Made by a program: the position numbers and the translations under genes | Source: Lentisphaerota bacterium | GTDB lineage: Bacteria; Verrucomicrobiota; Kiritimatiellia; UBA8416; JAFGTH01 | Direction of reading: 5' to 3' | NCBI GenBank assembly: GCA_016934225.1 | Contig: JAFGTH010000221.1 | Span: forward strand, 1-5,029 | DNA: 5,029 bases | Shown: positions 1 to 5,029 of the stretch, piece after piece | How positions within the stretch are numbered: the first letter of the stretch is position 1 | How the letters are laid out: each line of letters opens with the position of its first letter | The notes under the pieces: model-generated | What the model was told of the DNA's origin: nothing | Seen by the model: only the letters and a program-made list of their open reading frames with translations | Databases searched by the model: none

Positions 1-742
1 AGACGTAGGCAATTGGCGTCGGATCGCCGGCCGTTACCTGCCCTTGGAGCAGGGCAGTGGTGTCTGTGATATTCGTAGCTCCGCCGTTGTTGTTCGCAAG
101 CGGCGGAATATCGCCAATGACCGAGACATCATCCACATACATATGCTCGTTAAAGACATTTTCCCTTGAACTGAAACGAAGAACAAACGTGCCAACCGCA
201 TAGGCGTCCGAGAGGTTATAGGTTGCGTAGCTCCAGCGATCGTCGGTAGGGTTGAGATATTCTGCGATTTGTATCCATGTCCCGTCAATGCCGTCCGTGC
301 TGTTTGTAGAAAAAGCGACGCGCAGTCCCTCGCCTGCGTCCACATCATCGGACTGCCAGTAGTATCTGATTTGCACATTGACATAGGCGCTCAAGTCAAT
401 GGGGACATAAGCTATGTCGTATGTTTCCGGTGTCCCAAAACCTTCATCACAGTCTTCAAAGGTAAGATGATTCCCGCCTGATGGAGGGACTGATCCTCCT
501 GCCACATCTTCATTGGAAATTTTGACATCGTTGGCGTCGCCGTTTCCCTGATGAGTTGCCCAACCGGGTTCGTTTTGCGCGGTATCCGAGGAGCCGTTCC
601 AGTTTCCGTCGGCGTTAGGGAATGTCTCATTGAAGATACTTGCACTGTAGCTTGTTAAAACCGAGGTGAAAAGCACGATAAGCGCATGAAAATGTATCGC
701 GTGTTTTCGAACACATAGACCATGTGCTGTACTATATTTCAT
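1..742 (-). CDS. Secreted multidomain surface protein, N-terminal part (runs off window)
   Basis: An open frame runs from ATG at 742 to the window edge without a stop (247 residues plus one base), so the C-terminus is missing. Residues 1-34 look like a Sec signal peptide: basic/His n-region (VRKH), hydrophobic core HALIVLFTSVLT and a likely cleavage after SYSA. Residues ~36-212 read as an exported beta-sandwich of the MAM/LamG/carbohydrate-binding type: many Asp/Asn/Gly loops, alternating strands such as VQIRYYW and FVLRFSS, and a closing YVDDVSVIG strand common in such jelly rolls. Residues ~217-247 (NNNGGATNITDTTALLQG and on) start an Fn3-like module of the kind that repeats in large surface proteins of PVC-group bacteria; that parallel is from memory. 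An in-frame TGA at 773-775 and no other start codon fix the ATG. No good Shine-Dalgarno is visible (an AGG lies only 2 nt away). Ligand unknown; polysaccharide binding or adhesion is a guess. Confidence 0.8.
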   Translation of the reverse strand, partial: MKYSTAHGLCVRKHAIHFHALIVLFTSVLTSYSASIFNETFPNADGNWNGSSDTAQNEPGWATHQGNGDANDVKISNEDVAGGSVPPSGGNHLTFEDCDEGFGTPETYDIAYVPIDLSAYVNVQIRYYWQSDDVDAGEGLRVAFSTNSTDGIDGTWIQIAEYLNPTDDRWSYATYNLSDAYAVGTFVLRFSSRENVFNEHMYVDDVSVIGDIPPLANNNGGATNITDTTALLQGQVTAGDPTPIAYV

Positions 743-771
743 TACCTGTAAGATATTAACTATCTGTCGGC

Positions 772-777
772 ATCATA
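772..777 (-). promoter_or_regulatory. Possible -10 element (TATGAT) for the secreted-protein gene
   Basis: On the minus strand TATGAT differs from the sigma70 -10 consensus at one base and lies about 30 nt before the ATG at 742. No recognisable -35 element sits at the proper distance. The hexamer overlaps a small dyad (ATCAT 772-776 / ATGAT 784-788, 7-nt spacer) that could bind a regulator or be chance. Confidence 0.2.
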
Positions 778-837
778 TCGCAGATGATACACTTTATTTG
801 TGGCTTCCCGTAATCAAGAAACAGCGGACACGAAAAC

Positions 838-1161
838 TTGATAATGTGCAAACACAACTTTTTGTTGCGTTGTACAACACTACCGATTATCAACAATCTT
901 ATTATTGTCCATGATACACGAAATCTGGTCAAAAATCAATCAGCAATCGCAATTCATATCGCTTTTTACGGATTTTGTCCTGTGGGCGAATTTTCTAATA
1001 AAAGCCCTGCTATTCGGCAAGAAATGAAGCCAAGACGAGGTGCTTTCAAGGAATGGGGTATGGCACTTTTTAGTGGTATAATGCAGTTTATTATTATTGC
1101 TGCCGATTTTGCGATGGTAATTGGTGCTTTATGTTTACGTGAGCCGATGTATGCTTTGTAA
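838..1161 (+). CDS. Doubtful small hypothetical ORF
   Basis: The frame opens at TTG 838 and ends with TAA at 1159-1161 (107 codons); internal starts are ATG 844 and ATG 1024. I recognise no family. The N-terminal half is compositionally nondescript, while the part from 1024 (45 codons) begins with basic MKPRRG and contains a hydrophobic segment (ALFSGIMQFIIIAADFAMVIGALCL), so a one-helix membrane peptide is conceivable. Against it: neither the TTG nor ATG 844 has a ribosome-binding site, ATG 1024 has at best a poor one, and an opposing frame at 966-1166 is equally open. It ends 49 bases before the TauE/SafE start, so it could be an upstream leader of that gene. It may equally be non-coding or a decayed gene. 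Confidence 0.2.
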   Translation: MIMCKHNFLLRCTTLPIINNLIIVHDTRNLVKNQSAIAIHIAFYGFCPVGEFSNKSPAIRQEMKPRRGAFKEWGMALFSGIMQFIIIAADFAMVIGALCLREPMYAL

Positions 1162-1194
1162 ATCACGCAGATTACTATTATCTGAAGCTACATC

Positions 1195-1200
1195 AGAGGG
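1195..1200 (+). promoter_or_regulatory. Ribosome-binding site of the TauE/SafE gene
   Basis: AGAGGG lies 10 bases before ATG 1211. It is a good Shine-Dalgarno match at slightly long spacing and supports that start codon. Confidence 0.6.
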
Positions 1201-1210
1201 ATAAAACCGA

Positions 1211-1996
1211 ATGGTTGCAACGTTGTTTTTTTTAAGTATGGCTGGAGGATTTTTGTCCGGCTTAATAGGTATTGGTGGCGCTGTTGTGCTGATACCTCTG
1301 TTGCATTATGTGCCGCCTGTGCTTGGTTTTGGTCTGTTGTCCATGCGTGAAGTTGCGGGCATTACCATGATACAAGTGCTTGCGGCTTCGGTTTTTGGTT
1401 GGTTGGCCCACAAGCGCAATGGTTTTGTGCATATTCCGACCGTACTTGCAATCGGAATTCCTATGGGGATTCTTGCATTATGCGGCGCAGCTTTATCCAA
1501 GTTTATCAGCAATGAAAATATTTGCTTGTTTTTTGGCGCTATTGTTCTCATTGCGTTTTTTTTGTTATTCAAAAAGGCGTCTGACGAAATAAGCGGCAGT
1601 TCCGACGAGTTCAAGTTCAAACCATTTTTATCCGCGATTATTGGTAGCGTTGTTGGTTTTGTAACGGGAATTGTCGGCGCCGGCGGAGGATTTATTATTA
1701 TTCCATTAATGATTGTGGTTCTAGGTGTACCTATGAGATTGGCGGTTGGGTCAAGTTTGGGAATAGTGTTTCTTGGATCATTGATGGGATCTGTGGGCAA
1801 GATAGCGACATCCCAGGTGGCATGGCGCTTTTTAGCGCCTGTCATACTTGGGTCTGTGCCAGCGGCGTTAATTGGCGCTTTTGTAAGCAAGAAATTGTCT
1901 CCCACATGTGTAAGATACGTGTTGATCATTTTTGTGTTTTTGACTCTTGTAGTTACCTGGGCTGATATACTGCGACGTTTCATTGGGTTGTCATGA
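1211..1996 (+). CDS. TauE/SafE (DUF81) family membrane permease
   Basis: A 261-residue, very hydrophobic integral inner-membrane protein of usual family length, with about eight predicted helices. The family hallmark is an internal duplication with a Gly-rich motif at the start of each half: GFLSGLIGIGGAVVLIPLL at residues 13-31 and GFVTGIVGAGGGFIIIPLM at 149-167. A hydrophilic loop (~121-138, KKASDEISGSSDEFKFK) joins the halves. Characterised relatives export sulfite, sulfoacetate or other organosulfur anions, but most members are untested, so the substrate here is unknown. ATG 1211 follows a Shine-Dalgarno and begins directly with helix 1; the frame ends at TGA 1994-1996. No sulfur-metabolism gene adjoins it: upstream is the divergent secreted protein, downstream a non-coding gap. 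The gene appears monocistronic, with a candidate terminator about 100 bases downstream. Confidence 0.93.
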   Translation: MVATLFFLSMAGGFLSGLIGIGGAVVLIPLLHYVPPVLGFGLLSMREVAGITMIQVLAASVFGWLAHKRNGFVHIPTVLAIGIPMGILALCGAALSKFISNENICLFFGAIVLIAFFLLFKKASDEISGSSDEFKFKPFLSAIIGSVVGFVTGIVGAGGGFIIIPLMIVVLGVPMRLAVGSSLGIVFLGSLMGSVGKIATSQVAWRFLAPVILGSVPAALIGAFVSKKLSPTCVRYVLIIFVFLTLVVTWADILRRFIGLS

Positions 1997-2092
1997 ACAC
2001 GTTATTACGGCTCTTGTTATTAATGCCTTAATCTGCCTTCGCTTTTCGCTTTCGACTTGTCACTTTAGACCGGCGATCGGCGCTCTTTGGTT

Positions 2093-2115
2093 GTGGCCTC
2101 CGGCCGCCTTGTTTT
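2093..2115 (+). terminator. Candidate intrinsic terminator after TauE/SafE
   Basis: GTGGCC (2093-2098) pairs with GGCCGC (2102-2107) as six base pairs, one of them G-U, over a TCC loop. One C follows and then TTGTTTT, a T-rich tail. The position, about 100 bases past the TauE/SafE stop, suits the end of that transcript. The stem is short and the tail is interrupted by a G, so the call is tentative. Confidence 0.4.
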
Positions 2116-2229
2116 ATACGTGTGTTTTTAGCGCTATGAATGCCGTTAAAAACCGTCCCATCGTGGATTGATCTTGCGAAGCACTATTTGGCATTTTGCC
2201 GAACGATTCGGATTGAAAGTCGAGAGTTA

Positions 2230-2318
2230 AGACGGAAATAGTTATCGTCAGAGTCAATATGATAAAGTTTTTACAACGATAACAATGCATCGGAGTGCAT
2301 GCTTACCGTCTGTTTTTT
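2230..2318 (+). ncRNA. Candidate small structured RNA with terminal U-run
   Basis: Three perfect helices are mutually compatible. A closing stem pairs AGACGG (2230-2235) with CCGTCT (2306-2311). An inner 8-bp stem pairs GTTATCGT (2241-2248) with ACGATAAC (2276-2283). A hairpin ATGCAT-CGGA-GTGCAT spans 2285-2300 with six pairs, one G-U. Together they make a three-way junction, and T6 follows at 2313-2318, one base after the closing stem, as in a Rho-independent terminator. The minus strand lacks an equivalent U-run, so the plus strand is favoured. It could be an independent small RNA, the 3' untranslated region of the TauE/SafE transcript, or a chance cluster. I match it to no known RNA family and found no convincing promoter just upstream. 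Confidence 0.3.
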
Positions 2319-2379
2319 GAGGCTGCCCACGGGTGTGCTCAGTGTCTGAGGGATAGGACAAGCTATTTATTGTAAAGTC

Positions 2380-2418
2380 AAAAAAAGAAAAGCGCTATTG
2401 GTGTTTTAAACAATATAC
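2380..2418 (-). terminator. Weak candidate terminator downstream of ilvC
   Basis: Read on the minus strand, the sequence shortly after the ilvC stop holds an AT-rich dyad (ATTG/CAAT arms at 2396-2414), then AGCGC and an almost pure T-run (complement of 2380-2391). The T-run fits an intrinsic terminator, but the stem is short and weak. Confidence 0.25.
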
Positions 2419-2424
2419 GTTGGA

Positions 2425-3525
2425 TCAATTAGACTTTCTACCGGCGATTCCTTTTGTTGCCTTCGAGACGGTTTTGGCTTTTTCTTTTGGGCGTAGTGCT
2501 CGGCATGCCTTGCCTGCCTGCCACATTTCAGAATTACCCATTTGGGCCAGCTCCTTGTCGAGCAATTGTTTGTAATTTTTCCCGCCGCAAGAGCTGATTA
2601 CCCGTTTAGTTTCTTTGCCAGACGCGACAGCTTTATAGAGTTGGTTGAACGTCGGCAGGACTGCTTTCTTAAATTTTGGTTTCCAGTCGAGGGCGCCTCT
2701 TTGGGCTGTTGCAGAGCAGTTCGAGAACATCCAGTCCATTCCGTTTTCATCAACCAAGCGGATGAGGCTCTGAGTAAGCTCCTCAACAGTTTCGTTGAAA
2801 GCTTCGCTGGGTGAATGTCCATGTTTGCGCAGAATTTCGTATTGAGCTTCCATTACGCCGGCCAGTGCGCCCATCAGTACGCCGCGTTCGCCAGTGAGAT
2901 CGCTGTATACCTCATGTTCGAAGGTTGTTGGGAAGAGGTAACCGGAACCTATTCCGATACCCAGCGCGATACAACGCTCTTCTGCGCGTCCTGTGGCGTT
3001 TTGGAACACTGCATAACTGGAGTTAATGCCGGCGCCGGACAGAAAATTTCTTCGAACCGAAGTGCCGGATCCTTTGGGTGCAACCATTATTACGTCAATG
3101 TTTTTGGGAGGTATGATTTGTGTCTGGTCTTTGTACACTATGGAGAATCCGTGAGAAAAGTAGAGGGCATTACCGGTTTTTAAGCATTTCTTGATTGTCG
3201 GCCAGATCAGACGTTGCGCAGCGTCCGTGACAAGCATCTGTATAATTGTGCCTCGTTTTGCGGCTTCCTCAATTTCAAAAAGAGTTTTTCCGGGAATCCA
3301 TCCGTCATTTTTAGCTCTATTCCAATCGTTCTTAAACGCTTTTGACTGACCGATTATGACCTTGAAGCCATTGTCCTTCAGGTTGAGGGCCTGTGCGGGG
3401 CCCTGAACGCCGTATCCGATGATAGCTATGGTCTCATTCTTCAAGACTTTTTTCGCTTTGGATATGGGAAACTCCTTGCGCATAACAACTTTTTCTCTGA
3501 CGCCGCCGAAGTTGATAGTAGCCAT
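2425..3525 (-). CDS. ilvC: Ketol-acid reductoisomerase (acetohydroxyacid isomeroreductase)
   Basis: Cytosolic second enzyme of valine, leucine and isoleucine synthesis; with Mg2+ and NAD(P)H it isomerises and reduces acetolactate or acetohydroxybutyrate. The 366 residues resemble the Bacteroidetes/yeast Ilv5 type: N-terminal MATINFGG, Rossmann motif GYGVQG (37-42), catalytic HGF (125-127), APKGSG, the Mg-binding pair Asp209/Glu213 in SDLTGER, Glu245/Glu249 in AFNETVEEL, and Ser271 in CSATAQRGALD, all present. Start chosen at ATG 3525: GGGAG lies 7 bases upstream and homologues begin there; an in-frame ATG at 3579 overlaps the promoter -10. Oddities: GQSK at the cofactor loop where relatives, as I recall them, have GQRK or GVRK, and a Lys-rich tail after residue 345 (KEKAKTVSKATKG). 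No ilvB, ilvN or ilvD adjoins it, so the pathway is scattered. Confidence 0.96.
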   Translation of the reverse strand: MATINFGGVREKVVMRKEFPISKAKKVLKNETIAIIGYGVQGPAQALNLKDNGFKVIIGQSKAFKNDWNRAKNDGWIPGKTLFEIEEAAKRGTIIQMLVTDAAQRLIWPTIKKCLKTGNALYFSHGFSIVYKDQTQIIPPKNIDVIMVAPKGSGTSVRRNFLSGAGINSSYAVFQNATGRAEERCIALGIGIGSGYLFPTTFEHEVYSDLTGERGVLMGALAGVMEAQYEILRKHGHSPSEAFNETVEELTQSLIRLVDENGMDWMFSNCSATAQRGALDWKPKFKKAVLPTFNQLYKAVASGKETKRVISSCGGKNYKQLLDKELAQMGNSEMWQAGKACRALRPKEKAKTVSKATKGIAGRKSN

Positions 3526-3532
3526 ATAACTG

Positions 3533-3537
3533 CTCCC
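3533..3537 (-). promoter_or_regulatory. Ribosome-binding site that sets the ilvC start
   Basis: GGGAG on the minus strand lies 7 bases before ATG 3525. It selects the MATINFGG start over the in-frame ATG at 3579, which would add 18 residues. Confidence 0.7.
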
Positions 3538-3577
3538 AATTGGTAGAGTATCTTTTAATTTTGCACAAACATTACGC

Positions 3578-3605
3578 ATAGTAGGCGTTCTGGCTTTCAG
3601 GTCAA
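3578..3605 (-). promoter_or_regulatory. Sigma70-type promoter of ilvC
   Basis: On the minus strand TTGACC (3600-3605, 5/6 to consensus) and TACTAT (3578-3583, 4/6) are separated by 16 bases. The start of transcription would fall near 3571, giving a leader of about 45 bases. The leader is too short for a classical peptide attenuator, and no T-box or riboswitch was seen in it. Confidence 0.45.
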
Positions 3606-3662
3606 CTGTTTTCTATTGCGTTTTTTTAAAACAAGGTACTAAGTTCTTTCAGATTTGACGTT

Positions 3663-3666
3663 GGAG
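3663..3666 (+). promoter_or_regulatory. Ribosome-binding site of the PP-loop gene
   Basis: GGAG lies 11 bases before ATG 3678. The spacing is long but acceptable. The GTG at 3666 overlaps this motif and so is unlikely to be the start codon. Confidence 0.4.
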
Positions 3667-3677
3667 TGCAAAAGCAT

Positions 3678-4679
3678 ATGATATGTCACATGATGGAGAC
3701 CGGGCAGATTCGCGCATTGAGTTTGCTTTCGGGCGGCTTGGACAGTCAGTTGGCTATATGCATTCTGAAAGACCAGGCTGTGGACGTGCATGGAATAGCC
3801 TTTGACAGTCCTTTTTTTTGTATTGCGGCGGCAGAGAAGGCCGCTGTTGATTTAAATATTCCTCTTCATGTAGTAAACTTCACCGCAGACATTGTGTCAC
3901 TTCTTTCGAATCCGAAGCATGGTTTCGGTTCCTGTCTTAACCCGTGCGTGGATTGTCATGCGTTGATGTTACGGCGCGCCGGCGAATTGATGGAAGAGAT
4001 TGGTTGTCATTTCTTGAGCACGGGCGAGGTTTTGAATGAGAGGCCGATGTCGCAGAATTTCGAAAATTTGGCGATTGTTGCCAAAGAGTCGGGGTATGCT
4101 GATGTTATTGTGCGACCATTGAGCGCCGGTCTTTTACCGGCGACCAGGCCTGAGAAAGAAGGGTGGATTGACCGATCCAGGCTGTTGTCACTGGCTGGGC
4201 GAAGTCGAAGATCTCAGTTCAAACTTGCGGAAGAGTATGCTCTAAAGAATTATCCGTCGCCTGCGGGCGGATGCCGCCTGACTGAGCCCAATTACGCGAA
4301 AAGATTAATGGATCTCCGTGATCATGAGGGTTTGCACGGTGTTGGTTCGATTATGTTGCTTCGCTTTGGTCGTCATTTTCGTTTGGCGGACAAAGTGAAA
4401 TTAATTGTTGGCAGAAACGAAAATGACAATGTTTATCTGGAAGGCAACGCTGAATTGTACGACATAGTTCTGAAGATTGAAGAAGTGCCCGGTCCAACAG
4501 GGTTGATGCCTTTGACATCTCGCGAAGATCATGTTCGACTAGGCGCTGCAATTTGTGCGCGGTACTGTGATGCGCCTGGTGACTCGGAAGTCACAGTGAG
4601 AATCAGATCATCACGCGGCATGGGGAAAATAAAAGTGTTGCCAGCGACGCCGGAACAAATCAATCATTTGCGAATTTGA
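3678..4679 (+). CDS. MnmA/ThiI-like PP-loop ATPase with NFACT-R-like C-terminus; predicted RNA thiolation enzyme
   Basis: A 333-residue cytosolic protein. Residues ~11-200 form an adenylating PP-loop (HUP) domain: SGGLDS at 18-23 binds ATP; SCLNPCVDCH at 85-94 parallels the MnmA PNPxxxCN region and offers Cys86, Cys90 and Cys93; STGEVLNERPMSQ and YPSPAGGCRLT (Cys199) follow. MnmA and ThiI use such a domain to activate a tRNA uridine for thiolation. The THUMP domain of ThiI and the C-terminal domains of MnmA are absent. Instead residues ~228-333 hold VGRNENDNVYL and a later GPTGLM, resembling the RNA-binding NFACT-R (DUF814) domain. Family members are often annotated as tRNA 2-thiouridylases; the modified base here is unknown. 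ATG 3678 is chosen for its Shine-Dalgarno; GTG 3666, ATG 3690 and ATG 3693 are alternatives. Possible promoter: TTGCGT 3616-3621, TACTAA 3637-3642, 15-base spacer (weak). It diverges from ilvC and converges on the FHA gene. Confidence 0.87.
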   Translation: MICHMMETGQIRALSLLSGGLDSQLAICILKDQAVDVHGIAFDSPFFCIAAAEKAAVDLNIPLHVVNFTADIVSLLSNPKHGFGSCLNPCVDCHALMLRRAGELMEEIGCHFLSTGEVLNERPMSQNFENLAIVAKESGYADVIVRPLSAGLLPATRPEKEGWIDRSRLLSLAGRSRRSQFKLAEEYALKNYPSPAGGCRLTEPNYAKRLMDLRDHEGLHGVGSIMLLRFGRHFRLADKVKLIVGRNENDNVYLEGNAELYDIVLKIEEVPGPTGLMPLTSREDHVRLGAAICARYCDAPGDSEVTVRIRSSRGMGKIKVLPATPEQINHLRI

Positions 4680-4692
4680 ACCGCATAGTCTT

Positions 4693-5029
4693 TTACGCGT
4701 GCAGAATGACATACAGAACCCATGTAAATGCCGCAATCGCGAAAACGCAGATTCCGATAATGATCCCTATAAACATCCATTTTCTGTTGCGTTTTGCGCC
4801 AAATGCGAATGAGCCTCCGATCGGCGGCGTTCTGTTCCCGGCGTGAAGATTGGCGGATTTTGCTATTACTGCAATTCGTACGGTCGAACCTACATCTGCC
4901 GCAGGTTCATCCACTTCAACATCTTCGCCATCGAACATTACTGAAGTCGAACCGACAATAATGATATCTCCCGGTTCAAGTTTGGCTTCGGATGTTGGCA
5001 CATCGTTTAGGCGAGTCTGATTTGTGGCG
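4693..5029 (-). CDS. FHA-domain protein with C-terminal membrane anchor, C-terminal part (runs off window)
   Basis: The frame is open to the window edge and ends at TAA (4693-4695), giving the last 111 residues; GTG 5001 could start it but would cut the domain, and the frame continues upstream of it. Residues 2-32 match the second half of a forkhead-associated fold: TNQTRLND (compare S-x-N-G-T-x-V-N), then L-x-PGD-III-VG and a hydrophobic VMF strand. FHA domains bind phosphothreonine peptides and usually serve Ser/Thr kinase signalling, secretion or cell-envelope control. An acidic/Ala linker (EDVEVDEPAAD) and a longer variable linker lead to KRNRK and one hydrophobic helix (~85-109, WMFIGIIIG onward) ending two residues before the stop: a tail anchor with the FHA part in the cytoplasm. 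Its stop lies 13 bases from that of the convergent PP-loop gene. Partners are unknown. Confidence 0.8.
   Translation of the reverse strand, partial: ATNQTRLNDVPTSEAKLEPGDIIIVGSTSVMFDGEDVEVDEPAADVGSTVRIAVIAKSANLHAGNRTPPIGGSFAFGAKRNRKWMFIGIIIGICVFAIAAFTWVLYVILHA

Larger units (their letters stand above)
743..1210. other. Divergent intergenic region with dyads and doubtful micro-ORFs
   Basis: This 468-base AT-rich stretch separates the outward-facing secreted-protein and TauE/SafE genes and should hold both promoters. Visible structure: a perfect 10-bp palindrome GTTGTACAAC at 869-878, preceded by CAAC-T5-GTTG at 855-867, so GTTG/CAAC arms recur four times in 24 bases; and an ACAAT/ATTGT dyad at 893-908. 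These could be operator half-sites but no regulator is encoded nearby. Two tiny frames overlap as ATGA at 1024-1027: 911-1027 (38 residues, hydrophobic stretch FTDFVLWANFLIKALLF) and the frame ending at 1161. No tRNA or known riboswitch was recognised. Confidence 0.5.
1997..2424. other. Non-coding gap between convergent TauE/SafE and ilvC genes
   Basis: No credible gene lies in these 428 bases. The stretch is unusually rich in perfect short stems: 2093-2107, the alternative pair 2187-2203 and 2199-2211, the nested group 2230-2311, and CTCAG-TGT-CTGAG at 2338-2350. The two stems at 2187-2203 (7 bp with one G-U, triloop) and 2199-2211 (CCGAA-CGA-TTCGG) share bases and cannot form together. The end near ilvC carries an A-rich run (2380-2391), which is a T-run on the ilvC strand. 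Confidence 0.6.

Noticed and set aside
34..645. Minus-strand frames 34-384 and 412-645 and the plus-strand frame 269-481
   Set aside because: All lie within the secreted-protein gene in other frames; the true frame is open from 742 to the window edge and has a signal peptide and coherent beta-sandwich.
966..1166. 66-codon minus-strand frame starting with GTG in the divergent intergenic region
   Set aside because: No ribosome-binding site and no recognised family; it overlaps the equally doubtful plus-strand frame 838-1161, and at most one of them could be real.
1306..1983. Long open frame of 225 codons antisense to the TauE/SafE gene
   Set aside because: It lies wholly within the convincing TauE/SafE gene; its translation has no domain logic and no ribosome-binding site, so it is a shadow of the sense codons.
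1983..2171. 62-codon plus-strand frame starting with TTG inside the end of TauE/SafE
   Set aside because: It has no ribosome-binding site and no family resemblance, and it contains the terminator-like hairpin at 2093-2115, so non-coding is more likely.
2338..2350. CTCAG-TGT-CTGAG hairpin
   Set aside because: A 5-bp stem with no adjacent T-run on either strand; too little to call a terminator or RNA element on its own.
2542..3183. Two plus-strand frames (2542-2814 and 2815-3183) opposite ilvC
   Set aside because: They mirror the highly conserved ilvC sequence, and their translations show no recognisable protein features.
3526..3579. 18-residue N-terminal extension of ilvC from ATG 3579
   Set aside because: That ATG overlaps the predicted promoter -10 (3578-3583), whereas ATG 3525 has GGGAG at 7 bases and matches the family N-terminus.

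Overview
This 5.0 kb chromosomal window carries five protein genes, two of them cut by the window edges. A likely source is a bacterium of the PVC superphylum (Kiritimatiellota, Lentisphaerota or a relative). This is inferred from three things: a secreted beta-sandwich protein followed by an Asn/Gly/Thr-rich module of a style I associate with large surface proteins of such phyla, a Bacteroidetes/fungal-style short ketol-acid reductoisomerase, and a PP-loop/NFACT-R-like RNA-thiolation protein. No phage, insertion-sequence, CRISPR, tRNA or rRNA signature was seen.

Layout. (1) 1-742, minus: N-terminal 247 residues of an exported protein with signal peptide, beta-sandwich and the start of a second module; its C-terminus is off the window. 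(2) 743-1210: long divergent intergenic region with short dyads and doubtful micro-ORFs. (3) 1211-1996, plus: complete TauE/SafE (DUF81) membrane permease with the family's two repeated glycine-rich motifs. (4) 1997-2424: non-coding gap between convergent genes, holding a terminator-like hairpin (2093-2115) and, at 2230-2318, three mutually compatible perfect stems closed just before a T6 run, which look like a small structured RNA on the plus strand. (5) 2425-3525, minus: ilvC, complete, with catalytic residues intact, a changed cofactor loop and a Lys-rich tail. (6) 3526-3677: short divergent intergenic region with a good sigma70-type promoter for ilvC. (7) 3678-4679, plus: MnmA/ThiI-like PP-loop ATPase with an NFACT-R-like C-terminus, predicted to thiolate RNA. 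(8) 4693-5029, minus: C-terminal part of an FHA-domain protein with a C-terminal membrane anchor; its N-terminus is off the window.

The genes alternate in strand and show no multigene operon, so there is no strong evidence that they form one pathway. ilvC (branched-chain amino acid synthesis) stands without ilvB/N/D. A TauE-type anion/sulfur-compound exporter and an RNA-thiolation enzyme both touch sulfur chemistry, but they lie 1.7 kb apart with ilvC between them, so a functional link is only speculation. The points most worth a second look are the candidate structured RNA, the PP-loop/NFACT-R fusion, and the Arg-to-Ser change in the ilvC cofactor loop.
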